A DNA stretch of 64,000 nt from Harmothoe impar (taxonomy: Eukaryota > Annelida > Polychaeta > Phyllodocida > Polynoidae). Below the pieces are notes generated by a model. That model was not told where the DNA came from. It was given only the letters and a program-made list of their open reading frames with translations, and ran no database searches. Both the position numbers and the translations under genes were made by a program. The number at the start of each line of letters is the position of its first letter. The stretch's first letter is position 1. Below are positions 30,746-42,700 of the stretch, piece by piece. The stretch spans positions 39,001,377 to 39,065,376 of the forward strand of contig OX381708.1 of NCBI GenBank assembly GCA_947462335.1, read 5' to 3'.

Positions 30746-33700
30746 CTACAACACACAACATTGTATTAGCGGGTGGTCACTTTTTTAACAACAAGGCGCT
30801 TCTTTATCGCTTGCTGAGATAAATAGGTATTTATTACACGAGTGATATGCTCATATCTATGTTAAGCCTTAGGGAATTCCATATGCAATGCCTCCAAGAC
30901 GTAGAAGTACCTAACAGTTTAAATTTTGAATTTTAAATTAAACATGAAATGAATACAAAACCAAATGCAGGACAGGTTCAACTCATGAATATTCTGAATG
31001 TATCACACTGCCATTGAGTTTTGTTTTACATGTATCAACTTAACACCTAGAGAACAGAAATGTTATTATCTAATTGGTCACTTGAATCTTGAATAAGTTT
31101 ACTAGTAAAGCCCTTTATAGCATATACAGGTTACTTTTGATGTACTCACCAATTCTGGATGCAACAATTCCAATTAAGAACAGGATCACAGACGTTTTGG
31201 GTCGATTGGCTGGGTGACATTGGTCATTCTCTGAACTAAGAGTTTCATTACTAGCCACCGCGTAAGGTACATAACTGGCAGTCTTATTGTGGGAGACATC
31301 TCTCGCATAACGACCGATAGCACGGCCCATCGATGAAAGCTGCCCACTATTTCCGAGGTACTCGGAGAACATTAGATCGCTGTCACTCTGACTTGCCAAA
31401 TAATCAGAGTACGATAACAGATCTCTCCGGAAGCGTGTCTCGGTGTCATTGATTCCTACGACAAGCGGTTTTCCTATTGTTATATTGATGTCCTGTTGTG
31501 CAGATTTTGCGGCGTAGAAACAGTCTGCAGCACCAGAGTCGTAGAGGTAGAAAGGGCTACCAGGTGTAAAGATAGAGATGACGGAGAGGGATAACAGCGC
31601 TACTTCCACCGAGAAGGCTACGATACCGGTGACATGAAGCCCGAACCATTTGTGGAACTTTGTGTAGAGGAAGGTACCAATGATGCCCGTGATTGCAGCC
31701 AGGCCACAGCAAATACCCAGTATAGATTCTGAGACACCCTGTGAGTAGATGTATCCTGTAGAACAAAGAGGAACAGCCGGGTTACTAAATATTCTGAATA
31801 GCCCTCAGGCTGTTATTTAATAAATGACCGGCTATTTTTTATACATATAGTCAAAATAGGGCGCTATATGACATCATCAGTACTAAGGCAGGGCAATAAA
31901 GATCATTCTTTACTTTCCCTGACGAAGGTCTGAGAAGACCGAAACATGTAGGAATTTTAAAACACATTTTATTTTGGTCAAAGTTTCATTCTTAAACATA
32001 GTGCATCCAAGGACTTGGCTTTCTTTACTTTGGCTGTACTTATTTAAAGCAGCACATTTCAAACATAGGAGAAACCTACCTATAGTTATGGAGTCAAACC
32101 CTAGCACAGTCATAAAGAGAGCAGCAAGCGATAAACCGGTAAGAAGAATCCGCTGTTTCATGTACACCGACCAACCAGTGACCAGTCGGATACACGGGGC
32201 AAACACAAGTCGCCAGCACCCGGCTGTCTCCTTGTTGTGTCCCTGTGTCTCTGTCTCAGGAACTGCCTCATGTAAGGACTGTTTCTCTGGCTGCTCAGCT
32301 TCCTCGGCCTTGCTGTTTGAGTGGTCCTTCTCTGCACCATTCATGAGGGTATCAGTCTCAACCTGGCCCTTTACCTCCACGGTGGGCTGCTTGTCCTGCG
32401 TGGCTGAAAGAATAGTTTGAATCAGTTTTGATTACAAGCAGATATTTACGCTAGGTCTAGGATGGGTATCATGACAATCATGGGGATGACAATTAAATCA
32501 GTAATATTTGTATGACGTTTGGGCATCTATATCAGTCTTGTGTTAATTCATAGAAGACTAACATATGGTCCCCTCAATAAAAAAGCGCTGTAAATGTATG
32601 TACATGTAATAAGACTGTGGTTACAACCCATTACTTCAGTATGATTTACTAAATGCCTCTTCGTATATTGGGGGTTCATACTTTCATTATGAAATGTTTA
32701 TCATCTATGTCCATTATAAATATAGGACACTGTACATGTATCTAGTAACATATGATAATTGTTCACGCTTTGACAGCTCTATAAGGGAGCACCGTTTTAT
32801 TTGAGAGGTTTATTATGCACACATTCATCAAATACATGTATCATGAAAACGAAAAAAATAGTTTTAAACAAATCTAAACAAAAGCAAAAACCGAAGAGCA
32901 AGTCATCCTGTTGCCGCCTTTCCCCATCCGTATCATGGGTACATTGGTCTCATGGGTCGCTGCCCCCTTCCCTCTCCATTTCCCTACTCCACTGTACTGG
33001 CAGGAAGAGCATATTTGACACACATTTATTAGGACATAGATATGCCTTTGATCAAGACTATCATCGTCACATACATGTCAACTTGATGGGTATAATTGTA
33101 GTTGCAGCTTCAGGAGTGGGGGAGGGGGGGGGGGGGGAGTAAATAACATCCAATGCTACTTTCAGTTTATATGGCTTGGCGTTTATCCTGTGCAGTAGGC
33201 CGGAACGATAGAGACTTTGGAACCAGCTTCTTCATTCTGAGGGAACCCCAGGTTATAGTTTCATGAACACCAGTGGCATACCTGGCAACTTGACAAGTAT
33301 AAGTTTATAAGCAGGGCAGAGAGCGAAGTTCTAATGTGTATAGTGGAAAATGTAGGGTGTACCTCCAAATATAAATAATATGTCTACAAAAATGTGAGAC
33401 ATATCACCAGAAAGAGAAATATGTCTGGAATACAATGCAAAAACGGTATATAGATATCTGCTTTAGATCCAGTGCAATTAAGTAGAATGTGAGCCAGAGT
33501 CAGAGCTATTTCAGGAAAACTTTCCCATAGCCTTCCGCAGAGAAAACTGGTCACTGCAGATCATGGCTAGGGTGAGCACCTGCACTAGGCTGTAGACCTA
33601 CTGTAGCACTAGGCAGCTCGAAAAGGGCCATTACTCTACTCCAATTTAATGGTCCATAATGTCCATAATAATCAGTCTAAAATAAAAATTCCAAAAGGAT

Positions 33701-36700
33701 ATGAAAGCCATGATATCACACAATAGGCCCATAGACTCATATCGGTATTTATGGGCTTTGTAAATATTCTGTTACCCCCTACATTCAGGGAATGCATTAT
33801 TTAGCCATGTATATGTTCTTACATAACCTAATATCCGCGTGTAGCCACTAGAAATACAATCTAACATGCAATAACATTTTAAGAGCTAATGCATTGTATT
33901 TTCAGGTGTGCCTATCTCCGTTATGATTATCTGTTTTTTTTCATGCTGATCTGAGCTGCTTAACTATAGTTTTCATGAGCTGATAGACTTGGAAAAAAGT
34001 CCAACTGAGACAAATAAGCCCACTTAGTGCAGTGACTGCTGTGTGCAGGATTATACTCAGATTGACTCCAATAATGGTATCAAAAGTGTTTTTTCTGGCA
34101 GCCCAATGCATGGGCTAATAGCCCAGAGCCTTGGCTTTCAGGGGGTTCCATTAAATTCTTACAAAATAATGGAAAATACTGAAGTGTAGCAGAAAAGCGG
34201 CCGTTTTCGAGGCCCTGAGCGGTACAGTTAAACACCCTAGAAAATGGTATCCTATACAGTGGTTATTTCATTGGTGTCAGTCAAGGCTTATCACGAGTCG
34301 AAGACGAGTGTGATCAATCATGACTGACGCAAATACGGGATAGCTCTCCCAGGTGCGTGGACAAACGTTAACAGCGCAATCTTAATCTTATAAATGTTAA
34401 AATGTCTTAACCTAAGGCAGCCCTGTTTTGTATATAGTGAAAAATTAAAATCCCAGATGAGACAACATAAACATCTAAAAGAAAAGAAAAAGAAGAAAAA
34501 AACGGGGGTTGGGGGGCAGAGCCCCCCCCCCCCCCCCCCATTACATACTAGTCAACTAGCCTATCCTACAATGGACTGTCTAGTCTGACCACTACTAGTG
34601 GCATCGTCTTCTTTGCTTAGTAACACTTTTAAGATAGTCCAAAATAGTGTAGGGGCTAGGGTTATACGGGGTTATTATATGACGAGTGCTGTTGGATGCT
34701 GTGTTGCGAGCTCAGTCCGAACCCTTCAGTCCGACGGTAGGTGGCGACACCTACTCCGGGCTTGGGGTATGGACAGAGGTCGCTATAGGCTTCCGGTCTG
34801 CGTGTGCGCGCGCAGGCTGGCTGCCTATATATACCCGGCATCTGACGGTACTCGTCGGTTACTCTGAGCCACGCTGGTGAAGAGACCCCGTGATCATATC
34901 GGCTGCTTAGCCTACTGACCCGTTCCGAACTCTATAGGGAGTTCGCACACTTAGTGACTGCTTGTTTAGGTTTACCTGAATAAACCTGATATTGCAACCT
35001 GTAACACTTGATCCGAACTGTGTCGACTTTGTTCTTTAATTGATACTCTACCAATATCATAAAGATACGAAAGATCGTTTATTACACTGGTGCCGTGACC
35101 AGTTCTGAGTGAAACGCAGGTTAGCCTGTGCAGTAGCACAGACCTCGGGCTCTGGACGGAGCAGCGAGGTCCCCGGATGAGGCAGCAGCCTTGTCACCGG
35201 AAGGGTTAGATGCCAGTTATGAGGCAGATACCCACAGCAGGGCGAATGTTCCGTCCGGAACAGACGCAGCACGAGGACCCAGGGGTCCTACCATAATGAG
35301 CCGCTCATTAGAAGAAGTGAACTTGTCCTTGTTCAATGTGGGTGGGTCAAGCTCAGCCGCGCCGACTCCGAGGAGGTATACCCTCTTGCAGGAGCGTCGT
35401 TTTGACGACATGAGAGAGGCCCGAGTACAGGAACGTGTACAGATGGCTCAAATGGAATTGTTAACCATTCAGAAGCAATCCAATGAATGGAAAAGCAGTC
35501 TGATTGCATTGGAGGGTGCAGTCACACACCGAGCTTCCAAAATCAAGGAAAAGGACGCAAGGCTGTCTACCTTGTTGGAGGAGAATGAGAAATTGGTACA
35601 ATCTCTCAGCAGAGTCCGGTCGGAATACGATCAGAAAGAGGCGGACCTACGAGTGATCCAGTCCGAGTTTGTCCAGGCAAACACGGAGCTGAACCATATT
35701 TGCAAAGCCCGAGATGCTGTAATGCATGAGGCAGAAGGGGCCCGATCAGCCATTGTTCGGGACACAGAGGACTTACAGGAGGTCCGCCGAAGTCTATTGA
35801 CAGAGTGTGACATTCTGAAAGCGAAAAGAACTGCTTTGCAGCAGTTTTTATCAGAAACACGAGAGAGTATAAAGGACAACAGTACCTCTTTCGCATCTGC
35901 GAACAATGGTAGTCCGGAAGGCCTCCATTACATGAGTTTTACCGACACTCCCAATCAGCCTATGGGACGTGGGGTAACCATGGAACCTGCCTTGTCAACC
36001 TCAACACCAGGACGACCCTTCGGACGACCCCTCGGAGTGGGACGATCCAGGGGCAGAGGCAGGGCGAGTGATTACTCACCGAGGGTGGGGATCGGTGGTA
36101 TCCGTCCGATACCAAAACAGGTATTCGCAGCCCCGACCGGTCTAGCCTCAGTCGGTAGGGGAAGACGATTGTCCGAGTTGGTTCTGAGTCCACGATCACA
36201 GTTGAAAGTGGACGAGCAAGAACTCGACGCGGAACGCTTGAAGAAAGCGGCCGAGCAGGATAAGGCGGCGAAAACCGATCTGACTCCTTCAAGTTTGTTG
36301 CAATGGCGAGAGTGCCAAGCAACCATATTGTTCCAGGAACAGAAAAACTTGGAAATAGAAAGGCGAGACGTGTATCGCAAACAGCAGGCTGCCTTGGAGC
36401 AGCAGCAGAAACGAATGAAGGAGAACGCGGCCCTCGCAGAGGAGTTAGCGGAGCAGGAAGCGGCGGTTCTGAGGGCTCGAAAGGAAGGGCTCCGAGCCGC
36501 CGGAGAAGCTGCTAAAGCTAAATTGGAGAAAGCTCAACAAGAGGAGGAGGTTGAGAAGCAGGTCAAGGAATTGGCCAAGGAGAAGGCAGAGCATCAACGA
36601 GCGCTTGCTCTGGCCCAGCAGTGTCAGTACATGACTGATCAGGAGAAGAACTGGTGGTTCGGACAAGGCGTGGACCCCACTACGGACTTAGTGTCGTATG

Positions 36701-39700
36701 GGACCTACCAGGCTTTTCTGGACAGACAGAGTAGCATACCAGCTATGGGCGCTACTCCAGGGGCGACTCCTGGTACGAAGAGCCCGAAGAAGGCTCCGAG
36801 ACGAACAATGCTGAGTACAGAATTGCAAGAATTGTACGATACGAATCCCGCGATAGCAGGGATCGGATTGCACAATGTCGGTGCGGAGAAGGATGCGACA
36901 GCATCCATTTCTAAATGTCTGGCGATAACCTCTAAAATTAGAGGTTCGTCCAACGCTGCTAGACGCATAGCCAGCGAGCCATTTCCCTACTGGCAGAAGA
37001 ATTCGTGGGAAGATTGGTTGGGAGCCACCGTTGAGGATATAAACCTCAGTGGGTGGGACCAACAGGATGCAATCCCGTACGTGTGTAAGGGATTACGCAT
37101 GGGAGATGGTCTCATGGCCGTTGAGCAGTGGAAGGAGGATTGCGGACCTCGCGGTACTTTCAAACAGCTCGTAGAAATCGGAACCATCCTGTACGGGGAT
37201 TCCGCTCGGATTGATCCGATGGTCGCTTTTAAGAAGCGCGTGCAAGGCAAGAACGAAGCTCCGAGGGTCTTCGGACTTGCATTGATGAGACTCCTGAAGA
37301 AGGTACACCCTGCTTCAGGAATCCACGATGCCTTATTTTCTAAGGAATTGTTCTCTCAGTTCGTTGCCGGACTGAGAGATCCTGACATACAACAAACGGT
37401 GTATGACACGTGGAGAGCAGATACGTCACTAGATGACCTTTTTAAGGCCATCGACATACATGCTCTCAAAAAGTCACTGTTAGGGGACCGGATGCCTACC
37501 CGGGCCTCGGCCATTATAGAATGTTCTCCGGAACAGTCTGATGGTTCGGGCAGTGATGAGGAGGGGGCTATAGCTTCAGCGGCTCAGTTCAAGAGGAATG
37601 GGAATTCCTCTAAACCGCCGTGGAAGAATAAGAAGCCGGAAGGGGGTGGGAACCCCCCTCCAAAAAGGGAGTCATCGGATCCGAAGGTTCCGATGATGGA
37701 CGCAGCGTTTTTCACATCGCTGTTTGAGAAGATGACGACTTCCATTCAGGGGGCTACCCAGCCTAACAGAAGGAAGATCAATCGGAGGACCGCTAAGTGC
37801 TATAGGTGCTTAGAGATCGGTCACTTTGCTGCGGAGTGTACAGCTCCCAGTCCGAAAGTTCCCGGAAAGGAGGGAAACTAGAGGGGGTAGTCCGAAAAGG
37901 CGAGCGGACAACCCCTGCAGATGAAGTACGCCAACATACCAGAGAGGTAGAGCCTAGTGAAATTCAGAAGACAGGAAGGGAATCAGGGGTGGCTTCGAGC
38001 TTCAGGAGCTCGGATGCCGGCCTGATTAACATTCCAGTCCATCAGTTGCCCGGCAATGAGGCAGGGAGGCCCATTACGGATAGGAACGAGGAAGTTGCGG
38101 CTGTCACAGACACCGTGTGGGTAGGGAGTACCCAGCTTTCCCCAGATCATCCATGTTTCGACCATTTGAAGAAACATGGCCTTGATCTGGCTGCTCCGAA
38201 GGATTTCAAACGCTTCACTGTAAACCCGTCTCCGCTGGGGGGGAGGCGGTGGTATGTGTCTGTTACTGTGGCCGGTAGGGCGGGCGAATTTTTAGTAGAT
38301 ACGGGAGCTAGCCACTCCTTTATCTCCTCCAAATTCTATGCTCTTATGCCGGACAGTCGTGATAACTTCAAAACGAGGGTAAACGCCTGTTCGGCCGATG
38401 GGTCGAGTATGCAGACGTATGGGCGCGCGTTCATACCTGTCCGAATTGGAGGGAAGGAGTATGTGGCTTCTCCCACCATTGCGGATATTGCAGACGACGG
38501 TATACTGGGGTTGGATTTTTCGGCGTTGTATGACGCGGTCCTGAATCCTGGTACAGGGGTACTCCGAATAGAGCACCCGTACCGTGCGGTGGAGCAATGT
38601 GTGCTCCGACAAGTATCGACAGTGGCAACGGTGGTCCAAACTGTTAAGATTCCTCCCGGACAGACGTGTGACGTGCTGGTCCGAAGCAAGGGGCTTAGGA
38701 GAGAGGAAGAAGCAGTTGTGGAACCGGATGTGGCCATGTTGGGAAGCATCGGTTTGACAGGCATGGATACCCTCGTGGGGGATGGTGCTTGGACCGTGGT
38801 GCCGGTTTCTAACCCCGGGTTGGAACCGCAGTATCTTAGGAAAGATACAGTGTTGGGGAAGGTGTTCACCAGTGAGGCCGTAGTGTCCGCTGGACAGGTG
38901 AGCATGAAGGGTGACCCTTCTCCGACCCCTTTGAGTGAGGGACTCGAGAAAATGATATCCGAAACGGATCTGACGGATCGGATGGATCTCGACTCTCTAA
39001 GGAGGCTGGTAGTGAAGTATCAGGATGCATGGCAGGTGGAGGGGGAGCCGTTAGGCCGAACCGACAAAGTGTTGCATTCTATCAATACTGGAGATGCACA
39101 GCCTTTCAAAATGCCTTACCGACGTTTGCCGTTGGGTAAGAAAGCTGTTGTTGAAGAACAAGTGAAAACCATGCTGGAACAGAAGGTGATAGTGCCTAGC
39201 ACTAGTCCCTGGTCCAGTCCGGTTCAGATGGTTACTAAAAAGGATGGGTCTATCCGATTTTGTATCGATTATAGACGCCTGAATGGAGTAACCAAGAAAA
39301 ATGCATATCCTCTCCCCCGAATTGATGAGACTCTGGACTCGCTGGGTGGGAACCAATGGTTCTGCACCCTTGATCTGCAGTCCGGGTATTGGCAGATCGG
39401 GATGAAGGAGGAGGATAAAGAGAAGACGGCTTTTACGAGTCACATTGGGCTGTATCAGTTTGAACTGATGCCTTTCGGGTTATGCAACGCCCCGGCCACA
39501 TTTGAGGCTATGATGGAAACTCTGTTGAGTGATCTATTGTGGCGCAAGTGCTTGGTATACTTGGATGATGTCATTGTCTTCGGCAAGACGTTTGAGGAGT
39601 GTGCGTTGAACCTCGGAGAGGTGTTGGAACGAATTCGGTCCAATGGCTTGACATTAAAGCCAAAGAAGTGTGAACTTTTTCGGAAGTCCATGGTCTATTT

Positions 39701-42700
39701 GGGCCGGATCATCTCCACCGAGGGTGTGCAGGCTGATCCGGCTAAACTGGAGACTGTGGAGACTTGGGAAGTTCCAAAAGGACCAAAGGATATCAGATCC
39801 TTTTTAGGGTTCTGTTCCTATTACAGGGACTTCATCCCCGGGTTCTCGAGGGTGTCTCAGCCGCTTCAGCGGTTGAGCCATTGGACTCCGGGGAGGAAAA
39901 AAGAACCCTTCCCATGGGGGATGGAACAGAATGCAGCCTTCAAAGAGATTAAGGCGTTATTCCGGACCACCCCGGTGCTGAGATACCCTACGGAGAAGGG
40001 GCATTTCATCCTTGACACTGATGCGAGCAATGAGAGCATCGGGGCCGCATTGTCCCAAATCCAGGACGGAGTAGAGGTCCCGTTGGCGTTCGCTAGTAAC
40101 AGTATGAACAAGGCACAGAGAAATTACTGTACTACCAAGCGAGAGTTGCTCGCGGTGGTGGTATACACGAAGAAGTTTCGGCACTTCTTATATGGAGGGA
40201 ATTTCACACTTCGTACCGATCATTCGGCCCTCAGGTGGCTCCTTAATTTTAAGGATGCGGAGGGAATGATTGGTCGATGGTTGAATCACCTCAGCGAGTT
40301 CGGACTGGAGAACTCTCATATCCAGCACCGAGCGGGCACGAAGCATATTAATGCTGACTGCCTAAGTAGACGTCCGGTACGCCGTTGTGTGCGTCCGGAA
40401 TGTGGGGATTGTGGTGCTCACAATGCTGTGGTAGCGAGTGTGCGTTTGCCTTATGATGGGTTGTTGCAAAACCTGTTGGATTGGTCCACCGACACTATAA
40501 GGACGTACCAGATGGCCGATCCTACCATAGCACGACTGAGGGAGCTTGTCCCTACTGGGGTCTGTCCAGTGAGACCCGAAATATCGCTGGAAAACCGTGA
40601 AATGCGACGTTTCTTGGCACAGTTCCATGAACTGGAGGTCCGAGACTCGTTGTTGTGCAGGTGGAAGACTTGTCCCGGAAAGCGGAGGGTATTACAAATG
40701 GTAATCCCTGCTGCCATGAGGAAAGACATCCTGTACTACTGCCACGGCCATTCCACTAGTGGGCATTTCGGAAAGAAACGCTCTTTGGAACGGCTGAGTC
40801 GAAGATATTACTGGCCCGGAATGTCTGGCGACCTTTTGAGGTGGATAGAGACATGTCCGGCATGTTGTTTAGGCAAGCCTGGTCCTGGACTAGGGAAATT
40901 GCCACTGCAGCAGGAGCTATTCGGGGTGAGATTTGCTCGAATAGCCGTGGATATTATCAGCGGAGTGAAACCCACTCCGAAGGGTAATACGTGTATGATG
41001 GTAGTCTCGGACTACTATACCAAATACACCCGAGTGTACCCACTAGAGGATCACACTGCTGCTACTTGTGCGGAAGCACTGGTGAAGGGGTGGATCCTCC
41101 ATCTGGGGGCTCCCTTGATGTTACATAGCGATCAAGGGAGAGAATTTGAGTCCAAACTTTGGGCAGCTATGTGTCATCAGTTGGCTATATGCAAAACTCG
41201 GACCAATCCGTACCGACCACAGTCCGACGGGCAGGTGGAGCGGTTCAATCGGACCTTGATCCAGGTTTTGAAGCCATTAGTGAACTCCCATATGGATGAT
41301 TGGGATGATCAGTGCGAATTTGTGGTACATGCGTATAACAATACGGTCCACACTTCGACTAATTGCACACCAAACCTCTTGGTGTTCGGAGAGGACTTGA
41401 TCATGCCGGCGGATTTAGTATTCGGGGTGGTAGGGATCAGTCCAGAAGCACCATGTACGGTGCTATTTGTAGAATCTCTACGAGAGAGATTCAAATTTGC
41501 CTACGAAACAGTTAGGGCTCATTTGCTCAAAGCTGCGAATTGGCAGAAGGTAGGTTATGACACCGGATTGAAGTTGCGACGTTTCGTGGTGGGGGATAGA
41601 GTAATCCGCCTACACGAACCGCTCTGCAACGTCAAGCTGGCGAATAACTGGGATGGACCACACACAGTGGTTAAATGTATCAGTCAGACGACTGTGTTGA
41701 TTCAGTCCGAAGCAGGGCGCATCCGGACGAGCCATGTGGCTCGGTTGCGTGCTTGGGCTGGAAGGGAGCTCACCCCGGAAACGGAGGTGGAAGAGGGAAC
41801 TTCGGAGGCGAAATTTGTACCTTTGGAAGGGGTGTCAGCGGATACCCCTAAGAGAGTGGTACGAAAGAAACCTCAGAAGACCGTGAAAAAGAAAGTCTCG
41901 GCAGGCGAAGGAAGAAGGGCCCGGAAAACTAAAATCAAGGCTGGAATTTTAGTTAAGAACGAGAGTCCTTCGGCCAGGTTACGAGAGGTGAACGGGAAAC
42001 CCGTTCGGCGAAGCCCAAGGCTGGTGGCCAGAGGGGCGGTAACCTAGCTTGTTTACACAACGAGTGTGGTGTCCTGTGGTGTTTTATATGTTATATGTGT
42101 GCTACCAACAGGGGCGCTCAGAGTTGAATAGAAAAGAATATTGGAGTGCTCCCCGAGGGTGGTGGACGGATAATCCGGTGGGGTAATCTTCGATTTCCCA
42201 TATTAATCCACTAATACTCCTGATGAACTCTTTATTCGAAGTATATTTTGACTTTTGCGAGCCGCCTACGTGGCAGTGTGATCCCCCGAGCCCGAGTTGC
42301 GGGCGGGAAAGGTCGTGACCTGATTAAGCGATAATTGGGTCACACCGGGTAACGGGATCGCGTCCAATCACGCGAGACGCTGCGCATGCGCTTTGTTTTA
42401 AAAACAAAAGCGAGGGAACGCCATATTGATTTTGGGGCTCACCCGGATCAATCGTGCGTGCGGCAGCAGCGGAGAAGTCGGCGTTTTTGGGCAACTAGAA
42501 GAGTAGAAGAGTGATAAAAAGAGTAGGAACTGTGAGTACTCTTTCCTGGTCCGTCTAAGACAAAGAGGGAGACGGGGAACTAAGTGTTTCCCCGTCAAAC
42601 TCCCGTCGTAAGACACTTGACAGAAGTGAGGATGGCCGAGCAGCAGCTCCGCCAGTCCGAACTCTCCGGTCACTCCGAGGTGGCATCCGCCACCGAGGAG

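Noticed and set aside
38000..42047. Chromodomain at the integrase C-terminus of the large Gypsy
   Set aside because: The C-terminus has a basic tail after the VGDRVIRL region, but no chromodomain aromatic cage pattern could be identified.
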